From NCBI GenBank assembly GCA_016710065.1, contig JADJLP010000002.1, positions 1 to 64,000 on the forward strand: a stretch of 64,000 nucleotides of DNA. The letters run 5' to 3'. This document shows, in pieces, positions 14,385 to 21,928 of the stretch; position 1 is the stretch's first letter, and the number at the start of each line of letters is the position of its first letter. Position numbers and translations under genes: made by a program. The notes beneath the pieces are model-generated. The model was not told where the DNA came from. It searched no databases and was given only the letters and a program-made list of their open reading frames with translations. This DNA comes from Candidatus Ideonella esbjergensis (GTDB lineage Bacteria; Pseudomonadota; Gammaproteobacteria; Burkholderiales; Burkholderiaceae_C).

Positions 14385-14660
14385 ATGGCACGTTCACTCA
14401 AGAAGGGTCCCTTCGTGGACCACCACCTTCTGGCCAAGGCTGACAAGGCCGTGACCACGAAGGACAAGAAGCCGATCAAGACCTGGTCGCGCCGTTCCAC
14501 CATCCTGCCCGACTTCATTGGCCTGACCATTGCCGTTCACAACGGCAAGCAGCATGTGCCGGTGTATGTGACCGACCAGATGGTCGGCCACAAGCTGGGC
14601 GAGTTCGCGCTGACCCGTACGTTCAAGGGCCACCCCGCGGACAAGAAGGCCAAGAAATAA
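14385..14660 (+). CDS. rpsS: Ribosomal protein S19
   Basis: S19, 91 residues, in the 30S head, contacting S13 and the A-site tRNA region. It begins MARSLKKGPFVDHHLLAKAD and contains the family signature segment RTFKGHPADKKAKK at the C-terminus. Ten bases after rplB. Confidence 0.98.
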   Translation: MARSLKKGPFVDHHLLAKADKAVTTKDKKPIKTWSRRSTILPDFIGLTIAVHNGKQHVPVYVTDQMVGHKLGEFALTRTFKGHPADKKAKK

Positions 14661-14671
14661 GGAACACGACG

Positions 14672-15001
14672 ATGGAAACCAAAGCAATCGTTCGTGGCGT
14701 GCGCCTTTCGGCCGACAAGGGTCGCCTGGTGGCTGACCTGGTTCGCGGCAAGAAGGTGGACCAAGCGCTGAACATCCTGACCTTCACGCAAAAGAAGGCC
14801 GCCGGCATCGTCAAGAAGGCGCTTGAGAGCGCCATCGCCAACGCTGAGCACAACGACGGCGCTGATATTGACGAACTGAAGATCACGTCGATCTATGTGG
14901 AGCAAGGCACCACGCTGAAGCGTTTCTCGGCCCGAGCCAAGGGTCGTGGCAACCGCATCAGCAAGGGCACCTGCCACATCTACGTGACCGTCGGGAACTG
15001 A
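14672..15001 (+). CDS. rplV: Ribosomal protein L22
   Basis: L22, 109 residues, whose beta-hairpin lines the exit tunnel. It begins METKAIVRGVRLSADKGRLV. The hairpin segment LKRFSARAKGRGNRISK is intact. Macrolide-resistance deletions in this loop are not seen. Cotranscribed with rpsS and rpsC, with AAGGAAC upstream. Confidence 0.98.
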   Translation: METKAIVRGVRLSADKGRLVADLVRGKKVDQALNILTFTQKKAAGIVKKALESAIANAEHNDGADIDELKITSIYVEQGTTLKRFSARAKGRGNRISKGTCHIYVTVGN

Positions 15002-15009
15002 GGAAGACC

Positions 15010-15894
15010 ATGGGACAAAAAATCCATCCGACCGGCTTCCGCCTGCCCGTCACCCGTGCCTGGGCGTCGCGCTGGTACGCCAACAGTAAGAACTTCGCCA
15101 CGATGCTGGCCGAAGACCTTGATGTGCGCGAGTACCTCAAGGCCAAGCTGAAGAGCGCCGCTGTGTCGCGCATCCTGATCGAGCGCCCTGCCAAGAACGC
15201 CCGCATCACGATCTACTCCGCCCGTCCGGGCGTGGTAATCGGCAAGAAGGGTGAAGACATTGAAGCGCTGAAGGCCGAACTGACCAAGCGTCTGGGCGTG
15301 CCGGTGGCCGTGAACATCGAGGAAGTGCGCAAGCCCGAAATCGATGCTCAACTGATCGCCGACTCGATCACCCAGCAGTTGGAAAAGCGCATCATGTTCC
15401 GCCGTGCCATGAAGCGCGCGATGCAGAACGCAATGCGCTTGGGCGCCCAGGGCATCAAGATCATGTCGTCTGGTCGTCTCAACGGCATCGAAATCGCTCG
15501 CTGCGAGTGGTACCGCGAAGGCCGCGTGCCCTTGCACACTCTGAAGGCCGACATCGACTATGGCTTCTCCGAAGCCAAGACGACCTACGGCGTGATCGGC
15601 GTGAAGGTGTGGGTCTACCGTGGCGACCGCTTGGCCAATGGCGACGCACCGGTGATCAACACCCCGGCCGGCGCCGAAGATGACCGCCGTCCGCGCCGCA
15701 ACGCCCGTCCGGGCGAGCGTCCCGCTGGCCGTGGCCGTCCGGGCGAGCGTCCCGCTGGGGATCGTGGCGCTGCGCGCCCGGGCCCGGCTGACGCTGCTGG
15801 AGCCGCTGCACCTGCAGGCGCCGCTCCGTCCGCCGTCAAGCGCGTGCGCAAGGTCGCTGCTGCTCCGGCTGGCGGCGAAGGCAAAGGAGAATAA
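15010..15894 (+). CDS. rpsC: Ribosomal protein S3 with extended C-terminus
   Basis: S3, 294 residues, compared with about 233 in E. coli. It lies at the mRNA entry tunnel and helps unwind mRNA. The KH domain (RPGVVIGKKGEDIEALKAEL) and the C-terminal S3 domain (RAMKRAMQNAMRLGAQGIKI) are normal. The extra 60 or so residues form a low-complexity basic tail rich in Arg, Pro, Gly and Ala, with an RPGERPAG repeat and an Ala-rich end. Such tails are known in S3 of this bacterial group. Likely disordered. Confidence 0.98.
   Translation: MGQKIHPTGFRLPVTRAWASRWYANSKNFATMLAEDLDVREYLKAKLKSAAVSRILIERPAKNARITIYSARPGVVIGKKGEDIEALKAELTKRLGVPVAVNIEEVRKPEIDAQLIADSITQQLEKRIMFRRAMKRAMQNAMRLGAQGIKIMSSGRLNGIEIARCEWYREGRVPLHTLKADIDYGFSEAKTTYGVIGVKVWVYRGDRLANGDAPVINTPAGAEDDRRPRRNARPGERPAGRGRPGERPAGDRGAARPGPADAAGAAAPAGAAPSAVKRVRKVAAAPAGGEGKGE
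15706..15758 (+). repeat. 23-base direct repeat inside rpsC
   Basis: Two identical 23-base copies (15706-15728 and 15736-15758), 30 bases apart start to start, encode RPGERPAG twice in the S3 tail. A ten-codon period keeps the frame, so copy number could vary by slippage without breaking the gene. Confidence 0.85.
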
Positions 15895-15896
15895 GC

Positions 15897-16313
15897 ATGC
15901 TGCAACCAGCACGTCGCAAATACCGCAAGGAACAGAAAGGCCGTAACACCGGCGTCGCCACCCGTGGCGCAGCTGTGTCGTTCGGTGATTTCGGTTTGAA
16001 GGCGACCGAGCGTGGCCGTCTGACGGCCCGCCAGATCGAAGCCGCTCGTCGCGCGATCTCGCGCCACATCAAGCGCGGCGGCCGCATCTTCATCCGCATC
16101 TTCCCGGACAAGCCCATCTCGCAAAAGCCTGCTGAAGTCCGCATGGGCAACGGCAAGGGCAACCCCGAGTACTACGTGGCTGAAATCCAGCCTGGCAAGG
16201 TGCTCTACGAGATCAACGGCGTTCCCGAAGCGCTCGCTCGCGAAGCGTTCACGCTGGCCGCTGCCAAGCTGCCCCTGCGGTGCACCTTCGTGGCCCGCCA
16301 AATCGGCGCCTGA
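15897..16313 (+). CDS. rplP: Ribosomal protein L16
   Basis: L16, 138 residues, near the A-site of the large subunit. It begins MLQPARRKYRKEQKGRNTGV and contains the hallmark RIFPDKPISQKPAEVRMGNG region. The ATG lies two bases after the rpsC stop, and the ribosome-binding site (AAAGGAG) is inside the end of rpsC. Confidence 0.98.
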   Translation: MLQPARRKYRKEQKGRNTGVATRGAAVSFGDFGLKATERGRLTARQIEAARRAISRHIKRGGRIFIRIFPDKPISQKPAEVRMGNGKGNPEYYVAEIQPGKVLYEINGVPEALAREAFTLAAAKLPLRCTFVARQIGA

Positions 16314-16327
16314 GGAAGGAAAGCACC

Positions 16328-16528
16328 ATGAAAGCATCTGAACTGCGAGCCAAGGACGTGGCCGCGCTGGAAAAGGAAGTCTCCGACCTCCTGAAGGCGC
16401 ACTTCGGCCTGCGCATGCAAAAGGGCACCCAGCAACTGGGCAACACCGCCACGCTGGGCAACACCCGCCGTGACATTGCACGCGCCAAGACCATCCTGGC
16501 CGAGAAGAAGAAGGGAGCCGCGAAATGA
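16328..16528 (+). CDS. rpmC: Ribosomal protein L29
   Basis: L29, 66 residues, a two-helix protein near the tunnel exit. The start is the ATG giving MKASELRAKDVAALEKEV, after GAGGAAGGAA. The open frame extends further upstream but there overlaps rplP. The stop overlaps the rpsQ start (ATGA). It has the typical C-terminal RRDIARAKTILAEKK. Confidence 0.97.
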   Translation: MKASELRAKDVAALEKEVSDLLKAHFGLRMQKGTQQLGNTATLGNTRRDIARAKTILAEKKKGAAK

Positions 16529-16803
16529 CGCAAGCTCAAGAAGCAGCAATCACCAACACCCGGACGCTGGTCGGCCGCGTGGTCAGCGACAAGCGCTCCA
16601 AGACCGTCACGGTTCTGGTCGAACGTCGCGTCAAGCACGAGCTCTACGGCAAGATCGTGGCCCGCTCGCGCAAGTACCATGCCCACGACGAAAAGGGCGA
16701 GTTCCACATGGGTGACATGGTGGAAATCGCCGAGACCCGTCCGGTGTCCAAGACCAAGAACTGGGTTGTAACCCGTCTGGTCGAGAAGGCCCGTCTGGTC
16801 TGA
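16525..16803 (+). CDS. rpsQ: Ribosomal protein S17
   Basis: S17, 92 residues, a primary 16S rRNA-binding protein with an OB fold. It contains LVGRVVSDKRSKTVTVLVER and the KYHAHDEKGEF segment. It overlaps rpmC by four bases and is the last gene before a terminator, so the S10-type transcript ends here rather than continuing into rplN. Confidence 0.98.
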   Translation: MTQAQEAAITNTRTLVGRVVSDKRSKTVTVLVERRVKHELYGKIVARSRKYHAHDEKGEFHMGDMVEIAETRPVSKTKNWVVTRLVEKARLV

Positions 16804-16854
16804 TGGGTTGAGCGCCAGTTGCTGCATGGGGTCTTGATCCTGTGCGCCGACATG

Positions 16855-16892
16855 AAGGCCGGAACGCTGGAATACTGGCGGCCGGCCTTTTT
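16855..16892 (+). terminator. Terminator after rpsQ
   Basis: AAGGCCGG (16855-16862) pairs perfectly with CCGGCCTT (16882-16889), with a 19-base loop that can partly pair, followed by five T. It separates the rplC-rpsQ transcript from the peroxiredoxin gene, about 40 bases before that ATG. Confidence 0.75.
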
Positions 16893-16932
16893 CATGCCCG
16901 CGCGAACCCACCCACTCTCACGGAGAAAGAAC

Positions 16933-17442
16933 ATGCTCAAAATCGGAGACAAGCTGCCCGCAGGCAGCCTGCTGGAATTCATCGAAGTTGAAGGCAATGG
17001 CTGCAGTCTGGGCCCGAACAGCTTTGACATTGCCCAGGCTACGGCTGGCAAGAAGATCGCCATCTTCGCGCTGCCCGGCGCATTCACCCCCACCTGCTCG
17101 GCCCAGCATGTGCCGGGCTATGTGGCCCAGGCCGACGCCTTGCGTGCCGCCGGCGTAGATGAGATCTGGTGTGTGTCGGTGAATGACGCCTTCGTGATGG
17201 GTGCCTGGGGCCGCGCTCAGAACACACAAGGCAAGGTGCGGATGATGGCCGACGGCTCGGCCGCCTTTGCCAACGCCACCGGCCTGGTGCTGGACCTGAC
17301 CGCCAAGGGCATGGGCGTGCGCTCGCAGCGCTATTCCATGCTGGTGGTGGACGGCGTGGTGAAGACGCTCAATATCGAGGCCCCGGGCAAGTTCGAGGTC
17401 AGCGGCGCCGAAACCATACTCGCCCAGGCCCGCGCAACCTGA
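16933..17442 (+). CDS. Peroxiredoxin, Prx5 type
   Basis: A 169-residue thiol peroxidase of the Prx5 group that reduces hydroperoxides. The peroxidatic site is PGAFTPTCSAQHVPGY with Cys55, and the family segment VSVNDAFVMGAWGR follows. The conserved C-terminal half (LDLTAKGMGVRSQRYSMLV) is complete. There is no fused glutaredoxin domain, so it presumably relies on an external thiol reductant. I chose the ATG giving MLKIGDKLPAG, preceded by CACGGAGAAAGAAC; upstream codons overlap the terminator. It lies alone between rpsQ and rplN, with a terminator before it and the rplN promoter after it. No promoter of its own is obvious, so it may be read by read-through. Confidence 0.93.
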   Translation: MLKIGDKLPAGSLLEFIEVEGNGCSLGPNSFDIAQATAGKKIAIFALPGAFTPTCSAQHVPGYVAQADALRAAGVDEIWCVSVNDAFVMGAWGRAQNTQGKVRMMADGSAAFANATGLVLDLTAKGMGVRSQRYSMLVVDGVVKTLNIEAPGKFEVSGAETILAQARAT

Positions 17443-17473
17443 CGCACTGCACAAAAAACTTTTGCTAAGGCCG

Positions 17474-17503
17474 TTGACTTCGGTTGCCGGCCTGATGCAT
17501 AAT
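17474..17503 (+). promoter_or_regulatory. Sigma70-type promoter for the rplN (spc-type) operon
   Basis: TTGACT (17474-17479), an 18-base spacer and CATAAT (17498-17503), in the 295-base gap between the peroxiredoxin gene and rplN. The transcript leader before rplN would be about 225 bases, long enough for an autoregulatory structure; none was identified by eye. Confidence 0.7.
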
Positions 17504-17737
17504 CAAAAGCTTCGCCGGTCAGCGGTGAGCGTTCTATCGGTAAACCCAGGCTTTTGGCCCCGCGTCAAAGCACTCAGCCGGGTTTGGCAACACCGAGACC
17601 AACGACAGTGCTGGCGGGTTTCAGCCCAACCGGCTGGGGTGACTGCAAGGTTGCTTCAGCAAGACGGGCCCAATACTGACCGTTGAGGTGGTGCCATAGG
17701 GGCGCTGCACTTCGGGAGCAAGTTGGGGATACAGACA

Positions 17738-18106
17738 ATGATTCAAATGCAATCGCGGCTTGACGTCGCGGACAACACGGGCGCCAAGTCCGTCATGTGC
17801 ATCAAGGTGCTGGGCGGCTCCAGGCGTCGCTACGCCGGTATCGGCGACATCATCAAGGTGAGCATCAAGGAAGCCGCTCCGCGTGGTCGCGTCAAAAAAG
17901 GCGAGGTCTACAGTGCAGTGGTTGTGCGCACCGCCAAGGGTGTGCGCCGCCAAGACGGCTCGCTGGTCAAGTTCGACGGCAATGCTGCTGTGCTGCTCAA
18001 TGCCAAGTTGGAGCCCATCGGCACCCGTATCTTCGGCCCCGTGACGCGCGAGCTTCGCACCGAGCGCTTCATGAAGATCGTGTCGCTGGCGCCCGAGGTG
18101 CTCTGA
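17738..18106 (+). CDS. rplN: Ribosomal protein L14
   Basis: L14, 122 residues, at the subunit interface. The chosen ATG gives MIQMQSRLDVADNTGAKSVM, the family's normal start; a slightly earlier frame start adds five non-family residues. The conserved KKGEVYSAVVVRTAKGVRR segment is present. First gene of the spc-type operon, following its own promoter. Confidence 0.98.
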   Translation: MIQMQSRLDVADNTGAKSVMCIKVLGGSRRRYAGIGDIIKVSIKEAAPRGRVKKGEVYSAVVVRTAKGVRRQDGSLVKFDGNAAVLLNAKLEPIGTRIFGPVTRELRTERFMKIVSLAPEVL

Positions 18107-18134
18107 AGCACCCGCCCCGAGTAAAGGAAACGCG

Positions 18135-18452
18135 ATGAACAAGATTCGCAAAGGCGACCACGTCGTAGTGCTCACGGGCCGCGACAAGGGCAAGCGTGGC
18201 ACGGTTTCGCTGCGTGTTGACGAAGACCACATCGTGGTCGAAGGCGTCAACATGGTGAAGAAGCACGTCAAGCCGAACCCCATGAAGGGCACGACTGGCG
18301 GCGTGGTCGACAAGACCATGCCCATCCACCAGTCCAACGTGGCCATCTGGAACGCAGCCGCCGGCAAGGGCGACCGCGTGGGCATCAAGACTCTCACCGA
18401 TGGCAAGCGCGTTCGCGTTTACAAGTCCAGCGGTGAAGAGATCAAGGCTTAA
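18135..18452 (+). CDS. rplX: Ribosomal protein L24
   Basis: L24, 105 residues, an assembly initiator of the 50S subunit. It begins MNKIRKGDHVVVLTGRDKGK, the KOW motif. Starts 28 bases after rplN with AAAGGAAA upstream. Confidence 0.98.
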   Translation: MNKIRKGDHVVVLTGRDKGKRGTVSLRVDEDHIVVEGVNMVKKHVKPNPMKGTTGGVVDKTMPIHQSNVAIWNAAAGKGDRVGIKTLTDGKRVRVYKSSGEEIKA

Positions 18453-18467
18453 GGCGGGGAACCGAGC

Positions 18468-19034
18468 ATGAGTCAAAAGCAACAAGCCGCGGTCGTCGCA
18501 CGACTGCAGGCCTATTACCAGGCGAAGGTCGTTCCCGACATGGTGGCCAAGTTTGGCTACAAGTCGTCGATGGAAGTGCCGCGTCTGACCAAGATCACCC
18601 TGAACATGGGTGTCAGCGAAGCCGTTGCCGACAAGAAGGTCATGGACCACGCCGTGGGCGACCTGACCAAGATCGCCGGCCAGAAGCCTGTGGTCACCAA
18701 GTCAAAGAAGGCGATCGCCGGCTTCAAGATCCGCGACGGCGTGCCCATCGGCTGCATGGTCACCCTGCGTGGCGCCCGCATGTTTGAATTCCTGGACCGC
18801 TTCGTCACCGTGGCCCTGCCGCGTGTGCGTGACTTCCGTGGTATCTCCGGCCGCTCGTTCGACGGCCGTGGCAACTACAACATCGGCGTCAAGGAACAGA
18901 TCATCTTCCCGGAAATCGAGTACGACAAGATCGACGCGATCCGCGGCATGAACATTTCCTTCACGACCACGGCGAAGACCGACGACGAGTGCAAGGCACT
19001 GCTCGCCGCGTTCCGCTTCCCGTTCAAGAACTGA
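18468..19034 (+). CDS. rplE: Ribosomal protein L5
   Basis: L5, 188 residues, binding 5S rRNA in the central protuberance. Family blocks include KITLNMGVSEAVADKK, GQKPVVTKSKKAIAGFKIR and DFRGISGRSFDGRGNYNIGV. It has about nine extra N-terminal residues relative to E. coli L5 (MSQKQQAAVVARLQ), which is normal variation. The start is supported by a GGGGAACCGAGC context. Confidence 0.98.
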   Translation: MSQKQQAAVVARLQAYYQAKVVPDMVAKFGYKSSMEVPRLTKITLNMGVSEAVADKKVMDHAVGDLTKIAGQKPVVTKSKKAIAGFKIRDGVPIGCMVTLRGARMFEFLDRFVTVALPRVRDFRGISGRSFDGRGNYNIGVKEQIIFPEIEYDKIDAIRGMNISFTTTAKTDDECKALLAAFRFPFKN

Positions 19035-19042
19035 GGTGACTC

Positions 19043-19348
19043 GTGGCTAAACTTTCCCTCATTCAGCGCGAAGAAAAGCGTGCGAAGCTGGTGGCCAAGT
19101 ACGCGAAGAAGTACGCGGAACTCAAGGCCATCATCGACAACGCCAAGAAGTCGGATGACGAGCGTTATGCGGCGCGCCTGGAACTGCAGAAGTTCCCGCG
19201 CAATGCCTACCCCACCCGTCAGCGCAACCGTTGCGAACTCACCGGCCGTCCGCGTGGCACGTTCCGCAAGTTTGGTCTGGCCCGCAGCAAGATCCGCGAT
19301 CTCGCCTTCAAGGGTGACATCCCTGGCGTGATCAAAGCCAGCTGGTAA
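19043..19348 (+). CDS. rpsN: Ribosomal protein S14
   Basis: S14, 101 residues, in the 30S head. It uses a GTG start (MAKLSLIQREEKRAKLVAKY) with GAGGTG just upstream. It is the long, zinc-free type: the NRCELTGRPRGTFRKFGL segment has only one of the four cysteines of zinc-binding S14. Confidence 0.98.
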   Translation: MAKLSLIQREEKRAKLVAKYAKKYAELKAIIDNAKKSDDERYAARLELQKFPRNAYPTRQRNRCELTGRPRGTFRKFGLARSKIRDLAFKGDIPGVIKASW

Positions 19349-19372
19349 TCAAGGCGAACAGGAGATAACACC

Positions 19373-19768
19373 ATGAGCATGAGTGATCCCATCGCCGACA
19401 TGCTGACCCGCATCCGCAATGCGCAGGCAGTTGAGAAGTCCACGGTTTCCATGCCGGCTTCGAAGCTGAAAGTGGCCATTGCCCAGGTGCTGAAGGACGA
19501 GGGCTATATCGATGCCTTCGCCATCAAGGGTGACAGCGGCAAGAACGAACTCGAAATCGCGTTGAAGTACTACGCTGGCCGCCCGGTCATCGAGCGCATC
19601 GAACGTGTCAGCCGTCCCGGCCTGCGGATCTACCGCGGCCGTGACGCCATTCCCCAGGTCATGAACGGCCTGGGTGTCGCCATCGTCACCACCCCCAAGG
19701 GTGTGATGACGGATCGCAAAGCGCGCGCAGTCGGTGTCGGCGGCGAAGTGCTCTGCTACGTGGCCTAA
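19373..19768 (+). CDS. rpsH: Ribosomal protein S8
   Basis: S8, 131 residues, a central 16S rRNA-binding protein; in E. coli it represses the spc operon at the rplE region. It begins MSMSDPIADMLTRIRNAQAV and ends GVMTDRKARAVGVGGEVLCYVA, the conserved C-terminal RNA-binding block. Preceded by AGGAG. Confidence 0.98.
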   Translation: MSMSDPIADMLTRIRNAQAVEKSTVSMPASKLKVAIAQVLKDEGYIDAFAIKGDSGKNELEIALKYYAGRPVIERIERVSRPGLRIYRGRDAIPQVMNGLGVAIVTTPKGVMTDRKARAVGVGGEVLCYVA

Positions 19769-19785
19769 CGGGAAGGAGCAAGGCA

Positions 19786-20319
19786 ATGTCCCGCGTTGGA
19801 AAAATGCCGATCGCCGTCCCCAAGGGTGTGGACGTTTCGATCACTGAAGACCAGATCACCGTCAAGGGCGCCAATGGCACCCTGGTGCGTCAGGCCAATA
19901 CGCTTGTCACGATCAAGAGTGATGCCGGCGTGCTGCAAGTCGCCCCTGCAAATGAGTCGGTGGAAGCCGATGCCATGAGCGGAACGATGCGCGCGCTGCT
20001 GAACAACATGATCAACGGCGTCAGCAAAGGCTTCGAAAAGAAGCTCACCCTGGTTGGTGTGGGCTTTCGTGCCCAGGCCCAAGGCCAGAAGCTGAACCTG
20101 CAGATCGGTTTCTCGCATCCGGTCGTCAAGGACATGCCTGCGGGCGTCTCCGTGGCCACCGCGACGCCGACGGAAATCCTGATCAAGGGCGCCGATCGTC
20201 AAGTGGTGGGTCAGATTGCCGCCGAAGTGCGCGCCATCCGGCCGCCCGAGCCCTACAAGGGCAAGGGCATCCGCTACGCCGATGAGCGCGTGGTCCTCAA
20301 AGAGACCAAGAAGAAATAA
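19786..20319 (+). CDS. rplF: Ribosomal protein L6
   Basis: L6, 177 residues, near the factor-binding site of the 50S subunit. It begins MSRVGKMPIAVPKGVDVSI and carries the signature RPPEPYKGKGIRYADE near the C-terminus. AAGGAG precedes the ATG. Confidence 0.98.
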   Translation: MSRVGKMPIAVPKGVDVSITEDQITVKGANGTLVRQANTLVTIKSDAGVLQVAPANESVEADAMSGTMRALLNNMINGVSKGFEKKLTLVGVGFRAQAQGQKLNLQIGFSHPVVKDMPAGVSVATATPTEILIKGADRQVVGQIAAEVRAIRPPEPYKGKGIRYADERVVLKETKKK

Positions 20320-20330
20320 GGAGCCGCACC

Positions 20331-20690
20331 ATGCTGAACAAGAAAGAACAGCGTCTGCGTCGTGCGCGTCAAACGCGCGAACGCATTGCCAAGCAAGGCG
20401 TTGCACGTCTGACCGTCTTCCGCTCCAACCTGCACATCTACGCCAGCGTCATCTCCGAATGCGGCACCAAGGTGGTGGCCTCGGCCTCCACCGCCGAAAA
20501 GGCTTTGCGCGAGCAACTGGGCGGCAACGGTGGCAATGCCGCCGCCGCCGCCCTGGTGGGCAAGCGTGTCGCCGAGGCCGCCAAGGCCGCTGGTGTCGAC
20601 AAGGTGGCTTTCGACCGCGCAGGTTTCGCGTACCACGGCCGCATCAAAGCGCTGGCCGAGGCGGCTCGCGAAGCCGGTCTGCAGTTCTGA
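20331..20690 (+). CDS. rplR: Ribosomal protein L18
   Basis: L18, 119 residues, a 5S rRNA-binding protein. The basic N-terminus (MLNKKEQRLRRARQTRERIA) and the C-terminal FDRAGFAYHGRIKALAEAAR are typical. A Gly/Ala-rich insert (GGNGGNAAAAALVG) in the middle is slightly expanded but within family variation. Confidence 0.98.
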   Translation: MLNKKEQRLRRARQTRERIAKQGVARLTVFRSNLHIYASVISECGTKVVASASTAEKALREQLGGNGGNAAAAALVGKRVAEAAKAAGVDKVAFDRAGFAYHGRIKALAEAAREAGLQF

Positions 20691-20714
20691 TCGCCAGGCA
20701 CAAGGAATAACGAA

Positions 20715-21233
20715 ATGGCAAAGTTTCAACCTCGCGCCCAGACCGAAGGCAACGAAGACGGCCTGAAGGAAAAGATGATCGCGGTCAACCGCGTCACCAA
20801 GGTCGTCAAGGGTGGTCGCACCCTGAGCTTCGCAGCGCTGACCGTGGTCGGTGACGGTGATGGCCGTGTCGGCATGGGCAAGGGCAAGGCCAAGGAAGTG
20901 CCGGTGTCGGTGCAAAAGGCCATGGACTCGGCTCGCCGCGGCATGATCAAGGTGGCGTTGAAGAACGGCACGATCTACCACAAGGTCGAAGGCGAACACG
21001 GCGCTGCTCGCGTGCTGATGATGCCCGCACCGGCTGGTACCGGCATCATTGCCGGTGGCCCGATGCGTGCAGTGTTTGAGGTGCTGGGCATCACCGACAT
21101 CGTCGCCAAGAGCCACGGCACCTCGAACGCTTACAACATGGTGCGTGCCACGCTGGACGCCCTGAAGCGTTCGACCACCCCGGCCGAAGTTGCTGCCAAG
21201 CGCGGCAAGTCGGTTGAAGACATCTTCAACTGA
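20715..21233 (+). CDS. rpsE: Ribosomal protein S5
   Basis: S5, 172 residues, important for translational fidelity. The spectinomycin-related loop RVTKVVKGGRTLSFAALTVV and the block VGMGKGKAKEVPVSVQKAM look wild type. Starts 24 bases after rplR. Confidence 0.98.
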   Translation: MAKFQPRAQTEGNEDGLKEKMIAVNRVTKVVKGGRTLSFAALTVVGDGDGRVGMGKGKAKEVPVSVQKAMDSARRGMIKVALKNGTIYHKVEGEHGAARVLMMPAPAGTGIIAGGPMRAVFEVLGITDIVAKSHGTSNAYNMVRATLDALKRSTTPAEVAAKRGKSVEDIFN

Positions 21234-21253
21234 TCAGGCCCAGGAGAACTACG

Positions 21254-21439
21254 ATGACTGAAGCCAAGAAGACCCTGACGGTCAAGCTGGTCAAGAGCCC
21301 CATCGGCTGCAAGCAGTCGCACCGCGACACCGTGCGCGGTCTGGGTCTGCGCCGCATGAACAGCCAGTCCGTGCTGGAGGACACTCCTTCGGTGCGCGGC
21401 ATGATCAACAAGATTGCCTACCTGGTCCAGGTGCTCTGA
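21254..21439 (+). CDS. rpmD: Ribosomal protein L30
   Basis: L30, 61 residues. It contains VKLVKSPIGCKQSHRDTVRG and LGLRRMNSQSVLEDTPSVRG, the family pattern. CAGGAGAAC precedes the ATG. L30 is a short protein, and this is its usual length. Confidence 0.97.
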   Translation: MTEAKKTLTVKLVKSPIGCKQSHRDTVRGLGLRRMNSQSVLEDTPSVRGMINKIAYLVQVL

Positions 21440-21466
21440 GCGCCTGAACCCTGAAGGATTAGCACC

Positions 21467-21898
21467 ATGCAACTCAATACCATTTCGCCCGCCGAAGGCT
21501 CCAAGAAGAACCGTCGTCGCGTGGGTCGCGGCATCGGCTCTGGCCTGGGCAAGACGGCGGGCCGTGGCCACAAGGGCCAGAAATCGCGTGCCGGCGGCTA
21601 CCACAAGGTGGGCTTCGAAGGCGGTCAGATGCCTTTGCAGCGTCGCCTGCCCAAGCGTGGTTTCAAGTCGGCCCTGCTCAAGTTCAACGCCGAAGTCACC
21701 CTGGGTGAACTGCAGGTGCTGGGTGCCGACGAGGTGGATCTGCTGACGCTCAAGCAAGCCGGCCTGGTGGCCCAGCGCATCAAGAACGTCAAGATCATCA
21801 AGTCTGGCGAACTGAGCAAGAAGGTCTCGCTCAAGGGCATTGGTGCCACCGCTGGTGCCAAGGCTGCGATCGAAGCCGCTGGCGGCGTGCTGGCCTAA
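21467..21898 (+). CDS. rplO: Ribosomal protein L15
   Basis: L15, 143 residues, with the glycine- and arginine-rich N-terminal arm (RRRVGRGIGSGLGKTAGRGH) that threads into 23S rRNA. It begins MQLNTISPAEGSKKNRR. It lies between rpmD and secY as usual. Confidence 0.98.
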   Translation: MQLNTISPAEGSKKNRRRVGRGIGSGLGKTAGRGHKGQKSRAGGYHKVGFEGGQMPLQRRLPKRGFKSALLKFNAEVTLGELQVLGADEVDLLTLKQAGLVAQRIKNVKIIKSGELSKKVSLKGIGATAGAKAAIEAAGGVLA

Positions 21899-21928
21899 GG
21901 CCTCAGGTAGACAAGGAAACCCACGCTC

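Noticed and set aside
17462..17686. A 74-codon frame in the gap before rplN
   Set aside because: It overlaps the promoter and leader of rplN, has no ribosome-binding site and no recognisable pattern.
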